Positions 32,418 to 39,642 of a DNA stretch of 64,000 bases are shown here, piece by piece. Origin of the DNA: Sinomonas humi. Its GTDB lineage: Bacteria > Actinomycetota > Actinomycetes > Actinomycetales > Micrococcaceae. Position numbers and translations under genes: made by a program. The notes below the pieces were generated by a model. The model saw only the letters and a list, made by a program, of their open reading frames with translations, was not told where the DNA came from and ran no database searches. Position 1 is the first letter of the stretch. Each line of letters begins with the position of its first letter. Location: NCBI RefSeq assembly GCF_000802235.1, contig NZ_JTDL01000033.1:46559-110558 (forward strand), written 5' to 3'.

Positions 32418-32423
32418 TAAAAT
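32418..32423 (+). promoter_or_regulatory. -10 box (TAAAAT), leaderless acyl-CoA ligase
   Basis: TAAAAT, one of the few AT-rich hexamers in the region, ends 6 nt before the ATG at 32430. Confidence 0.55.
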
Positions 32424-32429
32424 CGTGAG

Positions 32430-33830
32430 ATGCCCTTCCTCGACCGTCTCGCCGCGTGGGCGGCCGAGAAGCCGGACGAGCCCGCCGTCGTCTGCGGGCG
32501 CGAGCACCTTTCGTGGGCCGAGCTCGCGGCTCAAGCGGGCCGCCTGGCCGGCTCCGGTGAGGACGCACGGGTTCTCCAGGCACCTAACGGCGTGGGCTTC
32601 GCAGTCCGGTGGGCGGCGGGGGTGGCCGCGGAGCGAGAGTGCGCCGTGCTCGACCCTGCGTGGCCCGCCGCCCTCACAGAGCGAGTCGGCGGGCTGCTCG
32701 ACACGCGCTGGGGCAGCCAGGCCGTCGAACCGGCACCACTCGAGGACGGCGACGACGGCGCGAGCTTCCTCGTGGGACTGACCTCCGGCACGACGTCGGT
32801 GCCGAAGGCCTTCTCACGGACCAGGTCCTCGTGGCGGCAGTCGTTCGACGCGTCGGTTCGTCTGTTCGGGCTGACTCCTGAAGATCACGTTCTCGCCCCA
32901 GGCCCCCTATCGGCCAGCCTCAACCTCTACACGCTCTCCGAGTGCCTCTACGCGGGCGCGACCTTCCACACCCTCCCGCACTTCGATGTTGCGGACTCGC
33001 ACGCGGAAATCCTGGCCCGTGGGATCACGAGGTTGGTCCTGGTACCGACGATGCTGCGCGTGATCGCCGAGCGCGGGCTCGCGGGAGACGTCGACGCAAG
33101 CGGGATCACCGGCGTGGTGTGCTCAGGCCAGAAGCTTGACCGGCGCACGCTGGAGGCGACCCGGCGATGGGCGCCACAGGCGGTCGTCTGGGAGTACTAC
33201 GGTGCCTCGGAACTGAGCTTCGTGGCCGCCACGGCTCATCGCCCAGGGGAGGCGCCCGCGGAGGTGGGGACCGCCGTCGGGCGTGCGTTCCCCGGCGTCG
33301 AACTCGGGATCCTCGATGACGAGGGAGTGCCTGTCGCGCCCGAGGAGACTGGAAATATCGCAGTTCGAAGCGCCATGGTGAGCGACGGATATGTCTGGGG
33401 CGACGACGGGCGCGCCTTCACTCGATTGGGCGAGTGGTGCACGGTGCGCGATCAGGGGTTCCTGCGCGACGGCGAGCTGCACGTGCTGGGACGCACACAG
33501 GACATGATCAACACCGGCGGGCACAACGTGTACCCGCACGAGGTGGAGGCCGCGCTGGCGATGCTTCCCGGCGTCGCGGAGGTCGTCGTCGCCGGCGTGG
33601 CCGACGACATCCGCGGGCAGCGCGTGGTGGCCGGGATCGTCCCGGCCCACGCCGGACTCTGCCAGCTGCAACTGAGGGCGGGGCTCGAGGGGCGGCTTCC
33701 CCCGGCCAAGAGGCCGCTCCAGTACCTCGAACTCGACGAGCTCCCCGTTACCGAGCGTGGAAAGCTCAGCCGCGCGGAGTTCCAGCGGTGGATCCTCGAA
33801 GGCGATAGCCGTGCCCGCCAACTCGTCTGA
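32430..33830 (+). CDS. AMP-forming acyl-CoA ligase
   Basis: A 466-residue adenylate-forming enzyme of the ANL superfamily, short for the family. The P-loop is LVGLTSGTTSVPKAFSRTR near residue 114. VVWEYYGASELSF is the A5 motif, and GELHVLGRTQDMINTGGHNV with YPHEVE gives the A8 hinge. The C-terminal catalytic Lys is expected in PVTERGKLSRAEF. The acyl substrate is unknown. The gene overlaps a thiolase by 20 bp and both converge on bioYMN, which suggests a carboxylic acid related to biotin or pimelate; that is inference. It has a leaderless promoter. Confidence 0.85.
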   Translation: MPFLDRLAAWAAEKPDEPAVVCGREHLSWAELAAQAGRLAGSGEDARVLQAPNGVGFAVRWAAGVAAERECAVLDPAWPAALTERVGGLLDTRWGSQAVEPAPLEDGDDGASFLVGLTSGTTSVPKAFSRTRSSWRQSFDASVRLFGLTPEDHVLAPGPLSASLNLYTLSECLYAGATFHTLPHFDVADSHAEILARGITRLVLVPTMLRVIAERGLAGDVDASGITGVVCSGQKLDRRTLEATRRWAPQAVVWEYYGASELSFVAATAHRPGEAPAEVGTAVGRAFPGVELGILDDEGVPVAPEETGNIAVRSAMVSDGYVWGDDGRAFTRLGEWCTVRDQGFLRDGELHVLGRTQDMINTGGHNVYPHEVEAALAMLPGVAEVVVAGVADDIRGQRVVAGIVPAHAGLCQLQLRAGLEGRLPPAKRPLQYLELDELPVTERGKLSRAEFQRWILEGDSRARQLV

Positions 33831-35016
33831 GCGAGGCAACGCGCCCCTCGTCGTCGCGGGCTTGCGGACTCCGCTTGCCCGCGCCGGCACCTCGCTCGCG
33901 GAGGTCGAGGTCCAGCACCTGCTTGCACCGGTCCTGCGGGGGCTCGTCGAGCGGACGGGGGTTTCGGCAGGGGCTATCGATGAGGTCGTCGTCGGCAACG
34001 CCGCCGGCGGCGGGGGAAACCTCGCGCGCCTCGCCGCGCTAGAGGCGGGCCTGCCCGAGTCGGTACCGGGGCTCACGGTCGATCGCCAGTGCGGTTCGGG
34101 TCTCGATGCGATCGTCCTCGCGTGCCGGCTCGCCCAGGCCGGCGCGGGTCAAGTGCTTCTGGCTGGCGGCGCCGAGTCGATCAGCACCGCTCCTGTGCGG
34201 GGGCGCCGCAAGGCCGACGGCGCGATCGAGTTCTTCTCGCGGGCCCAGCATGCTCCGCGCGGGGAGGGCGGCGATGGGGACCCGGAGATGGGAGTCGCGG
34301 CCGAGGCGGTGGCCCGCGAAGCCGGCGTCTCGCGGGATCGGCAGGACTGGTTCGCCCTTCGGAGCCACCGCCGTGCACTCGCCGCGGCCTCGGCAGGCTC
34401 GTACGACGCTGAGCTGGTACCAGTGCGGGCAGGCGCAACGTCCGTGATTGCCGACAATGGGCCGCGGCCGCGCCTTGACGCGCCGCTGCTTGCGCGCTTC
34501 CCCGCGGCGTTCGTGCCCGGGGGAGCGGTGACGGCCGGGAACTCCTGCGGCGACGCCGACGGCGCGGCGGCGGTCCTCGTCGTCGCCCCCGGACACGCTG
34601 GCGCGCTCGATCAGTCGAGGGCAACAGCGCTCGCGTTCGTCGATGCAGCAACGGCCGGCGTCGATCCTCGAAGGCTGGGACTCGGCGGGGCCGCCGCCGT
34701 CGAAATCCTGCTCGAGCGCCACGGCCTAGCTCCGACCGAGATCGCGGCCATCGAGTTCAACGAGGCCTTCGCGGGCCAGGTGCTCGCGTGCATGGACAGG
34801 CTTGGTCTCGATGACGGACACCTCGATCGGATCCTGAACACCGAGGGCGGCTCGCTTGCCCTCGGCCACGCCTACGCGGCTTCCGGAGCCGTCTCGGTGG
34901 TGCGCCTCCTTGCCCGGGCACAGTCGTTGCCCGAGGGCTCCATGTGCCTCGCGATGATCAGCTCGGCTGGCGGCCTCGGCACAGCCGCGCTGTTCGAAAG
35001 CCGTCGCCTCCCCTGA
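33811..35016 (+). CDS. Thiolase-family protein with altered second Cys
   Basis: A 401-residue thiolase-fold protein. The acylated Cys is present in TVDRQCGSGLDAIVLACR, and NEAFAGQVLACMD and GGSLALGHAYAASGA follow the usual order. In standard thiolases the C-terminal motif is CxGGGxG with a catalytic Cys; here the aligned segment reads MISSAGGLGTA, so that Cys appears replaced by Ser. The GHPxGASG loop is also altered (GHAYAASG). The chemistry may therefore differ from ordinary 3-ketoacyl-CoA thiolysis. GTG at 33811 has GAAGGCG upstream and lies inside the ligase gene, indicating translational coupling. Confidence 0.82.
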   Translation: MPANSSERGNAPLVVAGLRTPLARAGTSLAEVEVQHLLAPVLRGLVERTGVSAGAIDEVVVGNAAGGGGNLARLAALEAGLPESVPGLTVDRQCGSGLDAIVLACRLAQAGAGQVLLAGGAESISTAPVRGRRKADGAIEFFSRAQHAPRGEGGDGDPEMGVAAEAVAREAGVSRDRQDWFALRSHRRALAAASAGSYDAELVPVRAGATSVIADNGPRPRLDAPLLARFPAAFVPGGAVTAGNSCGDADGAAAVLVVAPGHAGALDQSRATALAFVDAATAGVDPRRLGLGGAAAVEILLERHGLAPTEIAAIEFNEAFAGQVLACMDRLGLDDGHLDRILNTEGGSLALGHAYAASGAVSVVRLLARAQSLPEGSMCLAMISSAGGLGTAALFESRRLP

Positions 35017-35021
35017 GACGT

Positions 35022-35069
35022 GTGGGCACTTCTCGCCAAGGGAGCGGGAAGATGCGAATAAGTGCCCAC
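35022..35069. repeat. Inverted repeat between thiolase and bioN
   Basis: GTGGGCACTT (35022-35031) and AAGTGCCCAC (35060-35069) are perfect 10-bp inverted arms 28 nt apart. The first arm continues as CTCG, making it a close relative of the TGGCCACTTCTCG units at 52.4 kb. It lies between convergent genes and may act as a bidirectional terminator or a REP-like element. Confidence 0.7.
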
Positions 35070-35100
35070 GGCTCGGGTGGGAGGTGGCCGCGGGTCGGGG

Positions 35101-35742
35101 TCAGAGGGAGGAGTCCTCGTCGGGGTCGCCGAGGCCTCGGGCTGCTAGGGCATCGCCGGTCCGCCGGGCGTAGGCGACTGTCGAGAGCACCACTGGCAGC
35201 GTGCGCGCCCGGACACTGCGCTCAAGGCCTCGCGCTCGCGCTGCGTCTCCGACCTCATAGAAGGCACCCGCAAGGACGGGGACGCTGCGGACCATGATCG
35301 CGATCGCGAGTGCGAAGCGCTCGGGATCGGCGCCGAATCGCCGGAACGGCGAGGCGAGGCGCGCCACGGCGTCGAGCAGGTCCTGCAAAGGGACTGTCGC
35401 GGTGAGCACGCCTGCGGCGACGAAGCACAGCAGCAGGTTCAGGACGATTCGCGCTGCTGTGGCTGGCCCCTGCTGCCACCACTGGAAAGCGAAGAGGACA
35501 GCCAGGAGCGGCACGACGACGCGTGTGGAGCCTGCGAGCCGCCGAAGGCCAAGCCCGGCCGAGAGCCATGCAAGGAGCACGGCCGCGAGGGAGACGGCGG
35601 AGACTCGCCAGTCAAGCAGGAGGAAGCTCGCCGCGCCCGCGATCAGGACGGCGAGGAACTTCACCCACAGAGGTGTCCGATGCAGCCACGAATTGCCCGG
35701 CACGTAGCCGCCGAGAATCCCCCCGGGCCTCCCTCCGGACAT
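35101..35742 (-). CDS. bioN: Biotin ECF transporter transmembrane subunit
   Basis: BioN (EcfT type), 213 residues, the membrane coupling subunit of the biotin ECF transporter. It has several hydrophobic helices (for example FLAVLIAGAASFLLLDW and IVLNLLLCFVAAGVLTA). The two Ala-Arg-Gly coupling motifs, ARARGLERS and AARGLGDP, contact the ATPase. The ATG overlaps the bioM stop (TGATG). It is convergent with the thiolase gene. Confidence 0.9.
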   Translation of the reverse strand: MSGGRPGGILGGYVPGNSWLHRTPLWVKFLAVLIAGAASFLLLDWRVSAVSLAAVLLAWLSAGLGLRRLAGSTRVVVPLLAVLFAFQWWQQGPATAARIVLNLLLCFVAAGVLTATVPLQDLLDAVARLASPFRRFGADPERFALAIAIMVRSVPVLAGAFYEVGDAARARGLERSVRARTLPVVLSTVAYARRTGDALAARGLGDPDEDSSL

Positions 35743-36464
35743 CAGAGCGGCCCCAACCCTGCGCCGCACAGGTCGCGATAGAACCGAACTGCCTCCGTGG
35801 GGTCGCCGTCGAACGCAATGCGGCCAGCCTCGACGACGAGCACGCGTTCGGCGTCGAGGGCGAGTTCGAGATCGTGCGTCGAGAAGATCACCTGTTGGGG
35901 GAGGGTCGCGAGGGTCCGTCGCAGGAGCTCTCGGTTGCGGAGGTCGAGCAGGGTTGACGGCTCGTCGAGGACAAGGATCGAGGGGTCGACCGCGAGCACA
36001 GCTGCGAGCGCCATGAGCTGCCGTTCACCGCCCGAGAGCTCGTAGACGCTCTGGTCGGCGAGCCGTTGAAGCCCGAAGCGACCCAGGACCTCCTGCGCGG
36101 CTGCCGCTCTTTCCCCTCGATTCGGATGGCGTCGCCGCAGGGAGAGCTCGACGTCCTCTCGCCCGGTCGGCATGACGAGTTGGGATAAGGGGTCCGTGAA
36201 GACGAATCCGACGCGCTGGCGGACTGCACGCGTCTCCCGCGAGGTGTCCAGGCCGTCGATGCGTACGGTCCCCGAGCTTGGTTCGACCAGGCCGTTGAGG
36301 AGCCGGAGGAGCGTCGACTTCCCCGAACCATTGGCGCCGATGACGGCGACACGGCTCTCAGTGAGCACCACGTCGACGCCGTCGAGCACCACTTTCTCGC
36401 GTGGGCCGGAGTCCGCCTCCACGGGGACCGTGACGCGGGCTCCCGCGAGCTCGATACGGCTCAC
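35742..36464 (-). CDS. bioM: Biotin ECF transporter ATPase
   Basis: BioM (EcfA type), 240 residues, the ATPase of the biotin ECF transporter. Walker A is IGANGSGKSTLLRLLNGL, the Q-loop is VGFVFTDPLSQL, the signature is ELSGGERQLMALAAVL, Walker B is ILVLDEPSTLLDL, and the switch His is in STHDLELAL. It overlaps bioY by four bases and bioN by one, so the three are one operon. Confidence 0.9.
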   Translation of the reverse strand: MSRIELAGARVTVPVEADSGPREKVVLDGVDVVLTESRVAVIGANGSGKSTLLRLLNGLVEPSSGTVRIDGLDTSRETRAVRQRVGFVFTDPLSQLVMPTGREDVELSLRRRHPNRGERAAAAQEVLGRFGLQRLADQSVYELSGGERQLMALAAVLAVDPSILVLDEPSTLLDLRNRELLRRTLATLPQQVIFSTHDLELALDAERVLVVEAGRIAFDGDPTEAVRFYRDLCGAGLGPL

Positions 36465-37087
36465 GAGCGCCGGACCCTGCGGACCAGCACGTCGGGGAAG
36501 GCTCGGTGGACGGCTGCCGCAGCGACCGCGGCGATCACGTTCTTGAGGATGTCGCCTGGGTAGTAGACGAGGTCAGCGGCGAAGGCGGCCGGCCACGAGA
36601 GTTTGAGGTTGACCATCATGCCGAGCACGCCCAGCCCATGGACGACGACGATCGACACGCCCGTTGCGGCCAAGAAGAACCAGAGGGTGCGCCGACGTGC
36701 ACTGGCCCGCTGCACGATGAGCTGCGCGAGCGCCCCCAGAACGAAAGCCCCGACGAAGAACGCGACGATGTACCCGGCCGAACCTCCGGCGAGAATCTGC
36801 AGGCCCGCGCGGCCGCCTGAGAAGATCGGCAGCCCGGCGAAACCGAGCAGTAGGTAGAGTCCGACGGCGGCCGCGGCCCTGGACGCCCCGAGGACGAGCG
36901 CGGTGAGCGCCACCGCGAGCGTCTGGACCGTGATCGGGACGCCGAAGCTCCCCACCGGGATCGCGGGGGCCAGCGCCGATGCCGCGACCAGAGCCGCGAA
37001 TACCGCGACGAGAGCGAGGGACTGTGCGTCCCAAGTCCGACGTTCCCGGCGTGTTCCCGGCGCCGTGGGCTCGGTCTTCTGGCTCAT
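36461..37087 (-). CDS. bioY: Biotin transporter S-component BioY
   Basis: BioY, 208 residues, the substrate-binding membrane subunit. The signature GFAGLPIFSGGRAGLQILAG and the nearby GSAGYIVAFFVGAFVLGAL are diagnostic; the loop before the last helix is YYPGDILKNVIAA. Six hydrophobic helices are expected. The ATG has the ribosome binding site AAGGAGG. A TAGCCT hexamer about 55 nt upstream on the minus strand (near 37140) could be its -10. Confidence 0.93.
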   Translation of the reverse strand: MSQKTEPTAPGTRRERRTWDAQSLALVAVFAALVAASALAPAIPVGSFGVPITVQTLAVALTALVLGASRAAAAVGLYLLLGFAGLPIFSGGRAGLQILAGGSAGYIVAFFVGAFVLGALAQLIVQRASARRRTLWFFLAATGVSIVVVHGLGVLGMMVNLKLSWPAAFAADLVYYPGDILKNVIAAVAAAAVHRAFPDVLVRRVRRS

Positions 37088-37401
37088 GGATCCTCCTTGG
37101 GCGGGCCGGCACCTCGCCGGAACTCTGATTCAGAAGGCTACGCACCGCAGTCAGGCCCCATTTTGTGAGAAGCCCACTATGCCCTCCGGCCCACCCTTGG
37201 CGGTGGGCTACAAGGGAGGCGCTCTTCGCTCCTGTCGCTGCGTTTTCTGCCGCGCGGCGCGGGTAATCCGAGGTTGGCCCTGACCAAAAGGATCGGGACT
37301 TCACCACCGCCATTGAACTGCGCCGACATTGGAGTGCGCCACCGCAGTTGAAACGGCCCGGGCCGCGGTATGGCGGCCCATCAATCCATAGGAGGAATCG
37401 G
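37088..37401. promoter_or_regulatory. bioY / CBS-protein divergent region with SigB/SigF-like promoter
   Basis: A 314-bp spacer. On the plus strand GTTT (37242-37245), a 15-nt spacer and GGGTAA (37261-37266) match the actinobacterial stress sigma consensus GTTT-N14-17-GGGTA. This would drive the CBS protein with a 5' UTR of about 130 nt. No small gene is evident. Confidence 0.5.
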
Positions 37402-37815
37402 ATGACTACCGCGCGCGAAATTATGACTCCAGGAGCCGAATGCGTCGGCGAGAACGAAACCCTCGAGGTCGCAGCCCAGAAGATGCGGGACCTTGACGTG
37501 GGCGTGCTCCCCATCTGCGGGGACGACAACCGGCTCAAGGGTGTCATCACCGACCGCGACATCGTGGTCAAATGCCTCGCAGAAGGAGGCGACCCGCGGA
37601 ACACGAAGGCCGGAAGCCTCGCTGAGGGCAAGCCTGTGACGATCGGCGCCGACGACAGCGTGGAGGAAGCGATTCAGACCATGCAGGCACACAAGGTCCG
37701 CCGCCTCCCCGTGGTCGACGGCCATGACCTCGTGGGTATGGTCGCTCAGGCCGACATCGCCAGAAGTCTGCCCGAGGACCAGGTCGGCGAACTCGTCAAG
37801 CTGATCTCCTTCTGA
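37402..37815 (+). CDS. CBS-domain protein, Hrp1-like
   Basis: A 137-residue protein of two CBS motifs, closely resembling the M. tuberculosis hypoxic response protein Hrp1 (Rv2626c) in its opening MTTAREIMTPGAECVGENE, in LPICGDDNRLKGVITDRD and in the C-terminal HDLVGMVAQADIARSLPE. CBS pairs bind adenine nucleotides; the output of the Hrp1 group is unknown. ATG at 37402 has AGGAGG about 6 nt upstream. A stress-sigma-like promoter lies upstream, in keeping with a hypoxia or stationary-phase role. Confidence 0.88.
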   Translation: MTTAREIMTPGAECVGENETLEVAAQKMRDLDVGVLPICGDDNRLKGVITDRDIVVKCLAEGGDPRNTKAGSLAEGKPVTIGADDSVEEAIQTMQAHKVRRLPVVDGHDLVGMVAQADIARSLPEDQVGELVKLISF

Positions 37816-37830
37816 GACCGGCTTTCCTGG

Positions 37831-39510
37831 ATGACAACTACTCGGCAGCATAAGCAGGTCAATTCTCGGTGGGCAGAGACACTTGGACGCATAGCCACTG
37901 AGCAGTTCGGGATCGACGCGTGGCGTGAAGGCCAGTTCGAGGCGTTGGTCGCAGCTGCGGAGGGACGCGACGTTCTCGCCGTCATGCCCACCGGTCACGG
38001 GAAGTCCCTGATCTACCAGATCCCGGGCGCAGCGCTCTCTGGTGTGACCTTGGTCGTGAGCCCCCTCATCGCTCTCCAACGAGACCAGGCCGAGGCGATC
38101 AACGAGCGCCTTGGCGAGGGCCGCGCCGTCGTCCTCAATTCCGTCGTCGGCGCACGTGCGGTCCGGCAGGCATGGGCCGCGCTCGACGACGGCCACGCGC
38201 GCTTCGTGTTCTTGGCCCCCGAGCAGCTGGCGCGTGAGGAGACCATCGAGCGCCTCGCGGCGCTCGACATCGCGCTCTTCGTCGTGGACGAGGCACACTG
38301 CATTTCCTCGTGGGGCCACGATTTCCGCCCCGACTACCTCCTCCTCGGGGACGTCGCCCAGCGCCTCGGTGCCCCGCCCGTGATCGCGCTCACCGCAACA
38401 GCCTCGCCGCACACACGCACCGAGATCGTCGAACGACTCCGGCTGAGGGATCCCCTTGAGCTCGTCCAGAGCTTCGATCGGCCCAACATCGAACTGCGGG
38501 TGACCCGGCATTCGGGCGACCTCGACAAGCGAAAGGCGGTCCTCGACGAAGTTGCCGAGCTGCCGGGCCCAGGCCTCCTGTATGTCGCGACGCGCCGAGT
38601 CGCAGAGGAGTACGCGGACGAACTCTCCCAGCGGGGCCTGCGCGCCGAGGCCTATCACGCAGGCCTCCGGACGGCTGACCGGAGGGCAACGCACGAACGC
38701 TTTCTCGACAACCAACTCGACGTCGTCGTCGCGACGACCGCGTTCGGGATGGGCATCGACAAGCCAGATGTCCGTTTCGTCGTCCACGCAGACATCCCCG
38801 ACTCGCTCGACAGCTACTATCAGGAGATTGGCCGGGCCGGCCGCGACGGCGAACAGGCGCTCGCCGTCCTCCACTACCGGTCCGAGGACCTCGGGCTGCA
38901 GCGCTTCTTCGCAGGGCGTTCCTTCAACGAGGAGGATGCGGAAACGGTGTTCGAGGCAGTGCGCGACAGGGGGCCGATTCGCGCTGCTGCGCTCAGACGC
39001 GAGACCGAGGTGGGTCCGCGGGCACTATCCCGTGCCCTCAACCTCCTCGAACACAGCGGCGCAGTTCTGGGGGGAAGCCGGGGCTACCGCGCTGCGCCAG
39101 GCATGTCTTCAGAGCATGCAGTGGAACTCGCCCAAGCCGAAGACGAGTCCCGCCAGCGAATCGACGAGTCCCGCGTGGAAATGGCCCGAGGCTATGCAGA
39201 GACAGATGCGTGCCGGCGCCATTGGCTCCTGAACTACTTCGGCGAGGAGGCGGATGCCTGGTGCGGCAACTGCGACAACTGCCTCAAAGAGGGAAGCGCC
39301 GAGGAGGCCGAGGAGCGCGAGGCAGCGACGACGGACGAATGGCCCCTACAGACGCCAGTCCGCCACAGGGAGTGGGGGCCCGGACTTGTGATGTCCGTGG
39401 AGCCGGACCGGATCACGGTCCTCTTCGAATCCGTCGGCTACAAGGAGCTCGCGCTCGCGGTGATCGACGAGAGCAAGGGACTGTTAGTAAGGGAGAGTGG
39501 GTCTGAATGA
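37831..39510 (+). CDS. recQ: RecQ-family ATP-dependent DNA helicase
   Basis: A 559-residue superfamily 2 helicase. Motif 0 and the Walker A are visible in REGQFEALVAAAEGRD and MPTGHGKSLIYQIPG. The DEAH box is FVVDEAHCISSWGHDFRPDY. Motifs V and VI are TTAFGMGIDKPDVRFVVH and YYQEIGRAGRDGE. The RecQ zinc site is in DACRRHWLLNYFGE and WCGNCDNC. No HRDC domain is present; the C terminus is a short domain with VRHREWGPGLVMSVE, which differs from E. coli RecQ. The CBS gene ends 16 bp upstream. Confidence 0.92.
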   Translation: MTTTRQHKQVNSRWAETLGRIATEQFGIDAWREGQFEALVAAAEGRDVLAVMPTGHGKSLIYQIPGAALSGVTLVVSPLIALQRDQAEAINERLGEGRAVVLNSVVGARAVRQAWAALDDGHARFVFLAPEQLAREETIERLAALDIALFVVDEAHCISSWGHDFRPDYLLLGDVAQRLGAPPVIALTATASPHTRTEIVERLRLRDPLELVQSFDRPNIELRVTRHSGDLDKRKAVLDEVAELPGPGLLYVATRRVAEEYADELSQRGLRAEAYHAGLRTADRRATHERFLDNQLDVVVATTAFGMGIDKPDVRFVVHADIPDSLDSYYQEIGRAGRDGEQALAVLHYRSEDLGLQRFFAGRSFNEEDAETVFEAVRDRGPIRAAALRRETEVGPRALSRALNLLEHSGAVLGGSRGYRAAPGMSSEHAVELAQAEDESRQRIDESRVEMARGYAETDACRRHWLLNYFGEEADAWCGNCDNCLKEGSAEEAEEREAATTDEWPLQTPVRHREWGPGLVMSVEPDRITVLFESVGYKELALAVIDESKGLLVRESGSE

Positions 39511-39573
39511 ACGGGACCGGGTTGCGCCCGCCTGATTGACTTCAGGGCTGGCGGGGCACCAAGACGGCAGGGC

Positions 39574-39610
39574 TAGTATGGCTCCCGTGCGCTGTGTGAT
39601 GAATGTCACG
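39574..39610 (+). promoter_or_regulatory. -10 box and CRP/FNR-like operator of formate dehydrogenase
   Basis: TAGTAT (39574-39579) is a good -10. TGTGATGAATGTCACG (39595-39610) matches the CRP/GlxR-type site TGTGA-N6-TCACA in nine of ten fixed bases. The site would sit just after the transcription start, where a bound regulator would repress. Confidence 0.55.
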
Positions 39611-39642
39611 CGGTCGCGGTCCGAGGCGGGAAGGAGTGTCCC

